From Lepidurus packardi (Eukaryota; Arthropoda; Branchiopoda; Notostraca; Triopsidae): DNA of 64,000 bases. Position 1 is the stretch's first letter. Each line of letters starts with the position of its first letter. Under the pieces are notes generated by a model. The model did no database searches, had not been told where the DNA came from, and saw nothing but the letters and a program-made list of their open reading frames with translations. The DNA lies in contig JAKZAN010000005.1 of assembly GCA_023053545.1 (NCBI GenBank), forward strand, positions 7,998,001 to 8,062,000, read 5' to 3'. The translations under genes were made by a program, and so were the position numbers. Of this stretch, positions 1 through 10,643 are shown piece by piece.

Positions 1-308
1 ATAGTGTAAGCCGACTACGACCCCACATAAACGCAATCTTCTTACTCGAATATCTTAGATGCATGAAAAAGTTATTTAGTATAGGGGATCACAACCGTGA
101 GTGGATGTTTTCGCCAAAGTTTTACTCTTTGGAATTGAGGACTTTGGAAACAGGATAAACAATCAAACAATACCAAATAACATCATAACATCTAGGACAA
201 ATAAAACAAAAACTTTCACTCACAAAACGTTGTGTCAACATAAAAAATGACTGAGTTTTAAATCAACTTTCTTAAAATTCACCGCATCCACACGGTCTAT
301 CTTGCAAG

Positions 309-1640
309 TTAGGACCAAGAAAACCAACTTTTAGTACTTTTGCCTTCCACAGGCGTTTTGGGTGACGGTAACGGCGATAATGACGGACTCACGCTGCCAC
401 TACTGTCTCGAGTGCCATTGGAATACAAGTGGAGCTTATAGTTGGTAGCTTGCTGCATCCTTTTCTCATAATCACGCACAGCTGCTTCATCCATGTCAAG
501 CCATTGATCCATCCACGCTACAGCTTGCCGATGCCCTACGAGCAAAACCTCACGGATGACCTGGAAGAATACAGGAAAGAGTAACACCCTATCTGAGATA
601 ATCAATACACGCCAGGAGAAGAAAGACTCCTCGAACGCGTCAAAGTCAACGTAATAAAAGACACCTTTTGGGCGTATTCTTCTATGCGGGTTTGCAAACC
701 CCAAACATCGAAGGCCACAGAAACGAGTTTGTAGGAACACATGATCGGTGAGGTTCGAGAAATCCAGTCTTCTTCGAAAAGGCCTCGTCCGGTTTTATCG
801 GACTTGAACTGCCGCAAATCCTAGGCAATCTCGATTAAAAGAAATGAAATGACGAAAATGAAAAGTCCCACTTCTTCAAGTTTGTAATGTTTGGCGGAAA
901 CTTCGTCAAACACAATATCGACGAAGTCGACAGTTCGCAAGTCCAACTCGTCAGGCGGCAAGCGTAAACACTGATAAGAAAAGTTATAAGATACAACAGT
1001 TGAAGAACTGTTTACTTAGAGGAGAATCATGAACAAATGGCAAATTACGTTATCCGATGTGCCGCCATTGTTCTCGTAGCGGGTTTTGATATGTATGGCA
1101 AATTTGGGCATAAAAGAACACTATAGATACCAACAGACAATTACTATAGAAACCTTCAGTAAACGACGTTCGATTGACTCACGGTATATTCTAGAGAAAC
1201 ATATAGAGACAGCAATTAGAGTAAATAGCTTGAAAAAGGGTAAGTCACCTGTAATTGTAAAAGGGTAGTAATTCCAGGCCTTCTCAGTGATATAAAATAA
1301 TCTGGGTATCAATGATCTTATCCATGATGGTAAACGACTGTACAAAGTTAAATATCAGGTTAGAGAATTCGTTCTTCAGAATGGAGAAACCTTGAAAGGT
1401 GAATGCGTTTTTCTGTAAACTGGCCAAATCCATGCTCAGGGTCTTCGTGCGGAAGATTCTGTATAACTTCTACACCTTCTCCATCATCCGATTGCTCGTG
1501 ACTATGTTTAGCAATCATGTAAAGTTGTCCAATTTTGTACTACGCTAGCACAACATGGGTTAGTAAAAGAAGTAATTAAAAATAGCTTTTACCTCGTCGA
1601 CTGTCAGGGGCATAGGGATCCTGTATTCCTTCGTTAACAT
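309..1640 (-). CDS. Class I phosphatidylinositol transfer protein (PITP alpha/beta type)
   Basis: Soluble lipid carrier that exchanges phosphatidylinositol and phosphatidylcholine between membranes. I read eight exons on the minus strand: 1593-1640, 1391-1539, 1249-1337, 1183-1190, 1049-1120, 872-970, 665-820 and 309-560, giving about 290 residues (vertebrate PITPs are about 270). The start MLTKEYRIPMPLTVDEY matches the family N-terminus. Later landmarks are GEGVEV, the EKAWNYYPF segment, YKLEEDLRQFKSDKTGRG, MCSYKLV and the C-terminal GHRQAVAWMDQWLDM helix. Exon 4 is only 8 nt (see findings). The tail after the last helix is unusual: Ser/Pro-rich, ending WFSWS. The PITP domain of RdgB proteins is similar, but a stop soon after the domain argues for a stand-alone class I PITP (Drosophila vibrator type). 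Family call is firm; the alpha/beta assignment is not. Confidence 0.88.
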
Positions 1641-2536
1641 GATTTCTCTTTCTGGTTAATTAAGCTCATCTGGTTTGACGACCATAAGCATAACACTTTG
1701 CACCCAAGTCAAATGAGTATTAATCTTACGACCAGAAAAGAGCACATATCAGATCACTATACCTAAGTTGCACGATAAGAAACCTTTATCAATATCAGGT
1801 AGTTCTAAAAAGCAAAACATTTCAACCGTGGATTATGCTCACGTGAGGTGAAAACAACGTCTGCGCCAAACTGTCTAGGAAAATGGCGCTAAATTTGAAT
1901 ACTTATAAGGAAAATGCGACGTAGATCTACATAAAATTTTCCCGGAAATTTTCAAATATTGTTTAGAATCTTAAGCTAAACTAAATAGTGGTTCCTAATT
2001 ACCTTTTATTATGTGGTTAACATGTATGTACTTATTAAATGAACCTGTAAGGAAACCTTGCGGGTTCGAACGAAGAGCATGCGAGTTTGGCCTTTGAAAC
2101 ATTTACGACCAGTCAGATCGCAAAGTCACGAGAGTACTTGCTCTTTTCCTTTATGCTTAAGAAATTAAAATGTAAGATGTTAATCACCTAGCAACGAAAT
2201 TCACAACACACTATTAAATGCATTTGACTAAATATGCAATTCGCTTTAAAAGCACAATATAGTATATCGGAGCAATGAAAGCATTTGAAGCTCTCTTAAT
2301 TTGTCAACTTCACCTGTAGGCTGGACCATTACAATTACAATTTTTTAAGTCACCTTTGGGAGTATCTGTGTTGTCGTCTTTGCCATGGATACAGACAATT
2401 TATCATTGATTATACTGATCTTATTGTTCCGGATGGACTATAAATGGCCACCCGAATCGCCCAAAGTCTCACTGACGAACCCAACACTGAAGAAGTAACT
2501 TGATCGCTCTTGTACTCTTGCTTTCTTAGCTTAATT
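1641..2536. other. Intergenic stretch, nothing recognised
   Basis: AT-rich sequence upstream of the PITP start. It presumably holds that gene's promoter and 5' leader. I see no convincing coding exon, RNA gene or repeat. A short frame starting MATRIAQSL near 2443 ends within 20 codons and could not be spliced in frame to the small frame that follows. Confidence 0.4.
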
Positions 2537-2777
2537 ATGGACCACACCGAAGAACAAACCAGCGAATCTGTGATGGAACAACAGCAGAAAACTGAAGAAT
2601 TACCTATTCGGGATGCTTTGGTAAATAAATAGTGTGTAATTTTCCAAACTTTCAAACTTTTGGGTACAGGAAACTGAAAACAAGGAAGACGTTGAGAAGA
2701 AAGATCCTTTTCGTGGACTTCAGGAAGGTAAAATGGGTCCTGGGAATGGTGGCCGAGGTGGATGTCGACGCAACTAG
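2537..2777 (+). CDS. Possible small two-exon gene, function unknown
   Basis: A tentative small protein, MDHTEEQTSESVMEQQQK onward, in exon 2537-2620, joined across a 49-bp intron (GTAAAT...TACAG) to exon 2670-2777 that ends GGRGGCRRN-stop. The product would be about 63 residues: acidic and Gln/Glu-rich first, then Gly/Arg-rich. The in-frame junction and the intron size typical of this window are the only support. I do not recognise a family. A 5' leader exon may lie near 2340-2510. It may be part of a larger transcript or not a gene at all. Confidence 0.3.
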
Positions 2778-3019
2778 ACAAACTCAACGTGCAATCTCGG
2801 CACGCTTTCACTAATTTTACACTTAATCGCTTATATTCTCTTGGATTTGTTCCTTTTCTTAACTAAGCATAAAGCAACTAAAATAGTTGAGGGCGGTGTA
2901 TTGTCCGATATAGAAAAATAAACCTAGCAGCTGATTTCCTTGTCATTAAATTTTATCAAAACGTCAAGAACAAGCAACAATTTTATAGGATCTACTTAAT
3001 ATCACATTTTGTGACCCGC

Positions 3020-5038
3020 TTACAAGAATACGTCGTCTGATTGGCTGACTTCATCCATGAAATGTCGTATAATAGCACCTGGTAACTCATCTGGCGGTTT
3101 CTTGAACATGTCCCATTTGGCAGAACGTTCATTGCAAGGTTTCCACGGTCGATTTAAGGCTTTGCTCACTTCCTAAAACATTTACCTTTGCAATAAAACG
3201 TATTATCTGAATTTGGAAAATTTACTTCCGAGTAACGGGGGAATTGGTTCGCTTTCAGAATACTATTCTTACATACCGAGAAATCGTCTAACCTAGGTCC
3301 AGCTAGTCGAGCAATACCTACCAAGTTATCCGCAGACTCACTATACCCTAAAATTAATAAGTTCAGTGGTAAGTTCTGCTAAGAAATTTCTACAAATGAA
3401 GACAATACAAGCGTACCATAAATGAGCAACGAACGCAAATTTTTGCAATACCAAGCGCACCCAACGAGACTATGTAAACTTCCCTGAGAGCCAATGCGAT
3501 TCAAAAGATACAGCTTCCGTTTGGCGTTGGTGTAAGCCACAATAACCGTTTGCAAAGATTTGCCCCACGTTGTAAAGCATCGTAAGCTTTCATCTCCAAC
3601 ACCCTAAAGGCATGTTAATTAGACGAACATCGATTGTTGAAGTGGTATTTACTGTTTTCAGGTTAAGGAACGCAATCATGCTAACTCGCATCCAAGAGCA
3701 ATAAAATCGGCTAAATAATTCCGCATTTAAGCTTATAGGTGAGTTATATATCACAAGAGCAATGTTGCAATCCCGCCTAAAAAAAGAAACCGTTAGTTTT
3801 CAAATAAGAGATGTTGGAGTATGGCTAACTTGATTTCGAAAAACCGCTGCCACGAGCTTTGCCAAAGTTCCGGTTCATTCCAAAAGAGGAACTGATTGCT
3901 GAAGCTAATGTCGGGACAAAATGCGATCACAATACGGCGTAGGGATGATTCGACAGTACAAAAGACGTCAAATAATTCCGGTGTAATATCCAAAACGTTC
4001 AAGGATAAAACCTAACTTGAAAAGAACGTATTTCTTTTTCTATTCTTACTTACGTCCTATTTTACCTTGACATTTCTAAACGGAGCAAAAGGGTTTCGGC
4101 AGGGTTCAAAAGGAATGGGAATATCGAAATCAGCCGCCATATTTAACGATTTCAGATTTAACATTTCTGGTATCAAAGCAGCAAATTTCTGGAAACAAGA
4201 CATAGACCGAGAGCCAGAATAAGGTCCAGTTACAGACTTTGACAAGATATTCCAAAATCCGAAATCCAGTTTCTCTAAATAAGGGTTCTGTTGAGCGATT
4301 TGAGCCAACAAGCTCACAAAATCAAGGGCAGTCTTCTCCCATTCGGGATGAGAATCGAAATCGGGAGTTTTCCACAACAGCTGATGAAATTCGAGCGTGA
4401 GAAGACGTCCGTTAGATGCTTTTTCAAGGAGCTTTATCAAAGCTCGCACACATTCCTGACTATCGGCTGCGAAATTGAAAGTTACAAACCGGGCGCGATT
4501 GAGGCAGCGTTCGTAAAATGTCAGTTTTTCATGGAATACAGTTTCAGAGTTGAGGGGCCAGAGCCCTAGAATAGCTGTTTGCCAACAATTTAGGTGGAAA
4601 AAACTGGTTCGCCAAGTTTTGCACACGCATGTGGCAGATAATTGCTCGTTACGGGGCAGGAAGCTCAAAATGTGAACTAAGATTTCTGACGAGAGATACG
4701 CCCACGCAGGATCCAAGTTATTTTCATTATTATTCCCAGCTGTAGAAGCATGGAAGCCAGTGTTAGTTGTTCTCAAATCAAGTCTATCAGGCCCTACCCC
4801 ACTAGAAAAACGACAGGTCAATTCACACATGCTCTAGAAAAGTTTTAAAAAGAATAAAACAGCTTGCTTACCTCTTTAAGTCGTTTTGCTTTTGTTCGTC
4901 AAAAATGTCTGTTGCCTCTGGCTCTGCTTGTAAGTCTTGGATAACATTTTCTCTAAACACAAGACAATCATTAGTTCTTGCGTACTCTCTATTATGGAAT
5001 ACTAACCTGTTACGTGCCACGTTCACATTTGCAGTCAT
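3020..5038 (-). CDS. F-box protein, FBXO33-like
   Basis: Likely substrate adaptor of an SCF (Skp1-Cullin1-F-box) ubiquitin ligase. I read eight exons: 5007-5038 (MTANVNVARN), 4872-4952, 4066-4831, an exon starting at 4011, and four more ending at the stop at 3020-3022. The F-box is in exon 3: YLSSEILVHILSFLPRNEQ, then CVCKTWRTSFF. The C-terminal half has the leucine-rich pattern of FBXO33, notably CKNLRSLLIYGYSESADNL, the IARLAGPRL stretch and EVSKALNRPWKP near the end; vertebrate FBXO33 has recognisably similar blocks. Exon 3 must use the second of two adjacent AG acceptors (CTAGAG) to keep frame. The start lies 257 bp from the divergently transcribed TXN2 gene, so they probably share a promoter region. 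Confidence 0.8.
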
Positions 5039-5295
5039 TTTTTGTAAAAATTTTAACTTTAATTAAATTTTTAAACCATTCCCCCCCCTAAACATCGTTC
5101 AGTTCCGATTTCGGCACGAAACTTGCCGATAGATAACACTAGCTATGCTTCTTAAGGGCGGAGTTTTAACTTCCCGACTAATTGTATATTAGGTTCTTGT
5201 TTCACCACGCCTTCTTACTTCTCTTTAATCTAACCCTATAAAGTGTGACATAAAATTGCCATACGGAGATAGAGAGACCACTTAGTCAAATTGTG

Positions 5296-5945
5296 ATGTT
5301 GTCTTCCAGAATACTTAGGACAAGTTCTATACGTCCCAATATCCGTAACTTGAGCCTTTCGTCACGATGTTTCGATACATTCAACGTCCAAGACAAGGAA
5401 GATTTTGAGAAACGAGTGCTCAAGTCCCAAACTCCCGTTTTGGTTGATTTCCATGCAAAGTAATTCTTATTGATGCCAAACCTAACCTAGATCTAACTTA
5501 ACCTACCGTAGATCTATCCTAACCTAATAGTTTAATTAGCAAGTTAATGCTTCACGCTAGGATCCTAGCGTGAAGCATTGAGGAACAAATTAGTAAGCTC
5601 AAATGACTATTTGGAGTAGCACGAGCTATATAAACAACATCGATTTTCACTCGAAAACTCGAGGAATTAATGTTGGAATGTATCTTTTATTTGTTTCGTC
5701 AACAAAGGTGGTGTGGACCTTGCAAAATCCTGGGACCAAGGTTGGAAACCATTGTAGGGGAGCAAAAGGACAAAATCCACTTGGCCAAGGTTGACATTGA
5801 TGACCTTCCCGAGCTGGCGGAAGAATATGACGTCTCAGCTGTTCCGTCAGTCCTTGGCTTGAAGAATGGACAAGTTCAGGACATGTTTGTTGGCGTTTTA
5901 GACGAGGACAAGCTGAGGGGTTTTGTTCAGAAAATTATAAGCTAG
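5296..5945 (+). CDS. TXN2: Mitochondrial thioredoxin 2
   Basis: Mitochondrial protein-disulfide reductase acting with thioredoxin reductase 2 and peroxiredoxin 3. Two exons (5296-5459 and 5708-5945) give 133 residues. The N-terminus [18 protein letters not shown] is basic and Ser-rich with no acidic residues, typical of a matrix targeting peptide. The active site WCGPCK straddles the intron (FHAK / [12 protein letters not shown]). Downstream are KVDIDD, the cis-Pro loop [12 protein letters not shown] and [10 protein letters not shown], all diagnostic for the TXN2 clade. The 248-bp intron carries a perfect 34-bp palindrome. The gene is divergent from the FBXO33-like gene. Confidence 0.93.
5546..5579. 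repeat. Perfect 34-bp palindrome in TXN2 intron
   Basis: Sequence symmetric about a central GGATCC, with arms AATGCTTCACGCTAG and CTAGCGTGAAGCATT. In RNA it would form a perfect hairpin with almost no loop. It lies in the only intron of TXN2, downstream of several AACCTA-type motifs (5478-5528). Confidence 0.95.
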
Positions 5946-6105
5946 GAGGCTACTTCTCAAAATATACCAATTAAAAATTGTGGTTTGCTCCTGTCGTGTT
6001 ACTTCTCTAGTTGAAAAAATCAATACAGTCTCATAGTTCTTTTTATTACGAACAAGCGATACTATATACAAATGTGTATGAGGAAAAAATGAGGAATCAT
6101 TAACA

Positions 6106-7092
6106 TTAGACATATAAGGAACCATCAGCTGGGCCCAAATAGCCAATAGCAATCAAAACAACGTCAATTAATGTCCATACACCCAAGCCACCGAAACTGA
6201 AGAGTTTTCCGATACCTTCTTGCCAATGGCCCAAGTAGAACCTGTTTAGTGGAAGTGAATAGTTTTACTCGTTTATCAAAACTCTTTCTTTTGAAACTTC
6301 AAAAGCATACCTGTCAGCGCCAAACCCGCCTAACGTTATACTGAGTACAAGAGCAGTGCTCCACTTATAGCCCGATGTCCAATTGCAGGGTAAATTCCTG
6401 GAGAATTGGCGCTGCCCAAGACAGAGTATATGGCTATGTGCCGTACAATTTGCCCTAAAAGCATTCATTATGAATTTTTAGAAAGCAAAGGGATAGATGA
6501 ATAGTCCTGCCAAATTTTACCTGTAAAATTGACGAGGAGCTATTCGAGCATTACAGCCAGCCATACCAGAGCAAACATAGTTTTGTTCTGGCATTTGATA
6601 GCAATATTGGCAAGTCATGTTTCTCGGGAAAAAACGACTTCCCCCACATTTAATAACATCATTTCTTGTTTTGCAATCTAACATTACGGATGAACCGTAT
6701 GTGCAAGAATTGTTGTAGTCGCATATAATACAATCCGCAGGCAACTCCGAGCAAGTCAAATTCGAGGGACAACCAAAATCGTGAATTAAATCAGCTTTGA
6801 TTTTCGGCGGCAACTTATGCACATTCTTCAAAAAAGGTGGTAAAGTAGAGCAAGTGCTATTAGAGCAGTCGTCTAATTTGTTTTGCAAACGCTTTTCTTC
6901 CAAATCTAAGGAGGGATCAATCGTAACTTTATACATATTAAAAAATTGCGCGCTTTTCGTGGGCAGTGTCATGGATAAATTACCGAAAGGCTTGTCGTTT
7001 TGTTGACTCGAAGAACAATTTATTTGCTGGAACGGAATGTATATTAGAAGACAAACCGTTGAAATGCTAAGAGGAATAATAACTTCACGCAT
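6106..7092 (-). CDS. amx: TM2 domain-containing protein 3 (almondex)
   Basis: Two-pass membrane protein required for Notch signalling in Drosophila. Three exons: 6521-7092, 6311-6454, 6106-6241, giving 283 residues. A signal peptide is visible (MREVIIPLSISTVCLLIYI). A Cys-rich ectodomain follows, with repeated C-x-x-C patterns such as CPSNLTC, CIICDYNNSC and CQYCYQM. The C-terminal TM2 module has the helix-turn-helix signature: GGFGADRFYLGHWQEG, including the DRF motif between the two membrane spans, then KLFSFGGLGVWTLIDV and GYLGPADGSLYV. The close of the protein matches TM2D3 rather than TM2D1 or TM2D2. Divergent from ari-1 with 414 bp between the starts. Confidence 0.93.
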
Positions 7093-7506
7093 TTTTCGCT
7101 AAAAATTCACAGAGAAACAGAAAGCATTCCCGTGTCAATGGATTCTTGTTCGCGAAATTTACGATAGGTGGCGCCGAGCTTCATGATTCGCTGCTCACTG
7201 TTGCAATTTGCAGTCCTCTAGTCTAGAATCGCCCTTGGAAGGACACGTCAAGTTTTCGTTATTATTTGCGTAATAATATCTTGTAAAAAAGGGTTACAAT
7301 AGGCCATTTTGTTATTTCTTGGATTTCGGTAAGTTCTAATATTAAAGATAACAATTGGCAAATTTAGACCCTTAAAGAAAATATCCAGAATTCGTACCGT
7401 ATTTTACTTAGTGTTCGCTTTTAATTTAATCTAGCATAAAAGGAAATGAAGAAAATACACCCAGTTTCAATTTTAGTACTTCATTTGGGTTTAACAGGAA
7501 AGTGGA

Positions 7507-9525
7507 ATGGATTCCGACGAAGAAATTGGTTATGAAGATATCGACTCTGGGAACGAGTCGAGTGGGGATGATGTGGAATTTCCCATGGAAGAAGAACCTT
7601 CTCATTTGAGAGAGCGGCACGACGTTGAAGATTACCCTTACGAAGTTCTTTCCACGGAACAAATCGTTCAACATATGATTGACTGTATTAAGGACGTCAA
7701 TACTGTTGTTGAGGTACTGAAGCTGTTTGAACGACGTTGAGCCTTTATTAGCTTAGCCAACATTAAGATTGAATTGAAAGCTATATGATGTATTCTTGGT
7801 TAGATGCCTGCAACAACTACCCGTATCCTACTGAATCACTTTCGATGGGATAAAGAAAAACTCATGGAACGGTACTACGATGGAGATCAGGACAAGTTAT
7901 TCGCTGAGGCTCATGTTATGAATCCATTTCGAAAACACGTCATGATCAAATCTACCAAAGTAATAACTTCCTAATCAAAGTACAAAAAGTGATTACTATG
8001 TATCTTTAGCGTGATAACAAACGGCTTGGACCCTTGACCGAAGAGTGCGAAATTTGTCTGGCAGTTCTTCCTTCAAGTGTAAGTTGTTACGAGAAAACGT
8101 TTGGACTCAGGAGTCTGTGATTTAGTTGCGTAATTTTCTGTCTTTCAGTTATTCTCTGGACTGGAATGCGGGCATAGATTTTGTACCAATTGTTGGGCCG
8201 AGTACTTGACTACGAAAGTTATGTCGGAGGGCGTCGGCCAAACAATAGCCTGCGCAGCTCATGATTGTCAAATCCTTGTGGATGATGCTTCGGTTATGCG
8301 ATTGGTTACGGATGCCAAAGTTCGACTCAAGTACCAACATCTTATAACCAACTCGTTTGTTGAAGTTAGTATCTTGCGTTTGTCGTTTCTCCACTCCGTT
8401 ACCTAATGATTCTCTTTTTAGTGTAATCGTTTGTTGCGCTGGTGCCCATCCCCAGACTGTAATAATGCAGTCAAAGTAACCTACGTAGAATCACGCCCTG
8501 TAACTTGCCGTTGTAATCATACGTTTTGTTTCTCATGTGGAGAAAACTGGCATGACCCCGTACGATGTCAGCTATTGCGGTTGTGGATCAAAAAATGTGA
8601 TGATGACTCGGAAACGTCTAATTGGATTGCAGCAAATACCAAGGTAGTAAAGCCTAGTTATTAATTACTCCTTCCGAATTAATGAATGTGCTTTCTTTCT
8701 TTGAAAGGAATGTCCTAAATGTAATGCTACTATTGAAAAAGATGGAGGTTGCAATCACATGATTTGCAAAAATTCCCATTGCAAAACAGAGTTTTGTTGG
8801 GTTTGCCTGGGACCGTGGGAGCCCCATGGTACGTCATGGTACAACTGCAATCGGTACGATGAAGATGAAGCTAAAGCTGCCCGTGATGCACAAGAACGTT
8901 CACGGTCTGCTCTCCAGCGCTATCTTTTCTACTGCAATCGATACATGAATCATATGCAGTCTCTGCGTTTCGAACACAAACTCTACGCCGCTGTCAAAGA
9001 GAAAATGGAAGAAATGCAGCAGCACAATATGTCTTGGATTGAGGTAGTGTATCCTTCAGCTCGATCATTTCGCATGGCTTATATTTGCGTTCTTTTTTAG
9101 GTCCAATTCTTGAAGAAAGCTGTGGATATTCTGTGCCAGTGTAGGCAAACGTTGATGTATACGTACGTGTTCGCGTATTACCTAAAAAAGAATAACCAAT
9201 CTGTCATCTTTGAAGTAAGTGATACACTGTACAAGCTTATGGTAGGGAGTTTTATTGTTTATTGTAGGATAATCAACGTGATTTAGAGTCAGCCACTGAA
9301 CTCTTATCGGAATACCTGGAACGTGATATAACTCAAGAAAATTTAGTTGATATCAAGCAAAAAGTTCAGGACAAGTATAGGTATGGGTATTCTTATACCA
9401 GTTAGAAATGCACATATAATGGACATGCATTTGCTTTTAGGTACTGCGATAGTAGACGCAAAGTCTTGACTGAACATGTCTACGAGGGCTATGACAAAGA
9501 CTGGTGGGAATACAACTTTTCATAG
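7507..9525 (+). CDS. ari-1: E3 ubiquitin ligase ariadne-1 (RBR family)
   Basis: RING-between-RING ubiquitin ligase working with UbcH7-type E2s and neddylated cullins. Nine exons: 7507-7713, 7804-7959, 8010-8078, 8149-8364, 8422-8643, 8708-9043, 9101-9214, 9268-9380 and 9441-9525. The acidic N-terminus [18 protein letters not shown] is characteristic. RING1 begins [11 protein letters not shown] and continues GLECGHRFC. The IBR holds [11 protein letters not shown], then [20 protein letters not shown]2 holds [18 protein letters not shown] with the catalytic Cys in GCNHM. The Ariadne domain follows, ending [14 protein letters not shown]. All domains are intact and in family order, so the gene looks functional. 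Confidence 0.97.
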
Positions 9526-10643
9526 CATAAAACCACCAATGTTACTACCCTACACTGAATTGCAATGGACTACGCTTTTTGCTTTCGTTTATCTTATGTT
9601 ACATTAGATTTAATTTTTTTTGTCTTTCGTAAGACTAAAACGAAATTGATTGAGGCACAGATAAATCATTCTGTTTCTGTGTAGACAATGTAAGTTTATA
9701 TTCGCTACTAGTTTTTTCCCTTAAAATCTGGTCTATGAATGTGGTTAAATGAGATTAGCATGGTTTGTTTAAAAAAATTCGCATTGGTTCGGCAAATTTG
9801 AAATACAGTGATTAATGCAAAGATTGTCATATCCTTTTGCCACCACGACTTAATTCTTCCCACCTAAAATGTTTGAGTAAAAACGGATCTGGTTACGATA
9901 AATATTTGATAAATGAAAGCTTATAGTAATATCTGAATCTCTTCATCATTGCATGTTGCGTATGATTTCGCTATGAATTGATGCATTTCATCATCTTGCG
10001 TTTGGTATACGCATTCGCATTGGTTCGGCAAATTTGAAATACAGTGATTAATGCAAAGATTGTCATATCCTTTTGCCACCACGACTTAATTCTTCCCACC
10101 TAAAATGTTTGAGTAAAAACGGATCTGGTTACGATAAATATTTGACAAATGAAAGCTTATAGTAATATCTGTATCTCTTCATCATTGCATGTTGCGTATG
10201 ATTTCGCTATGAATTGATGCATTTCATCATCTTGCGTTTGGTATACAAGGGTAGTATAAGTAGTCGCGAAGCGGAAGGCGCCTTTTCATTTCTTAGCCTA
10301 GTATGAAAGGTTCTATTTAAGCTCTATTTTGTGCTTTGTTATGTTTCAGTATTGCTTTTACTCTCCATATTTCCGTCAATTTTAGTAACAAATAGTAAGT
10401 TTTGGACATTCTAAGCACATAAAGGTATGTTTTTCTTTTCGAAAAATTGTCTATTTTTTTTTTTTATTGTTATTGCTCAATATGATCATGACATCACCTC
10501 CAATTTGAACGGTTTTTAAAGTTCGAAACTGCCCGGTTACCCGCCAGCTGTTTCACCTTTATTCCAAACAGCCATCAGTATAAAAAATTACAATTCCTTT
10601 ATTTGGGCTAATTGTCGTGGTCCTATTAATTTTCTAGATAACC
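9526..10643. other. Intergenic region between ari-1 and GTPBP1
   Basis: Contains the ari-1 3' end, a 236-bp tandem duplication (listed separately) and the GTPBP1 upstream region. No coding exon is apparent. A T-run and AT-rich sequence lie at 10,440-10,470. Confidence 0.6.
9778..10246. repeat. Tandem duplication, two copies of a ~236-bp unit
   Basis: The unit starting TTCGCATTGGTTCGG at 9778 starts again at 10,014, and each copy ends TTGCGTTTGGTATAC. I see only a few differences, such as TTGATAAATG versus TTGACAAATG and TCTGAATC versus TCTGTATC. The high identity suggests a recent duplication. There is no coding potential. An assembly duplication is possible but less likely given the base differences. 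Confidence 0.93.

Noticed and set aside
1-308. Sequence downstream of the PITP stop
   Set aside because: AT-rich 3' flank; no gene or repeat visible.
2040-2110. GGGTTCGAACG resembling a tRNA B-box
   Set aside because: No matching A-box, acceptor stem or anticodon stem around it.
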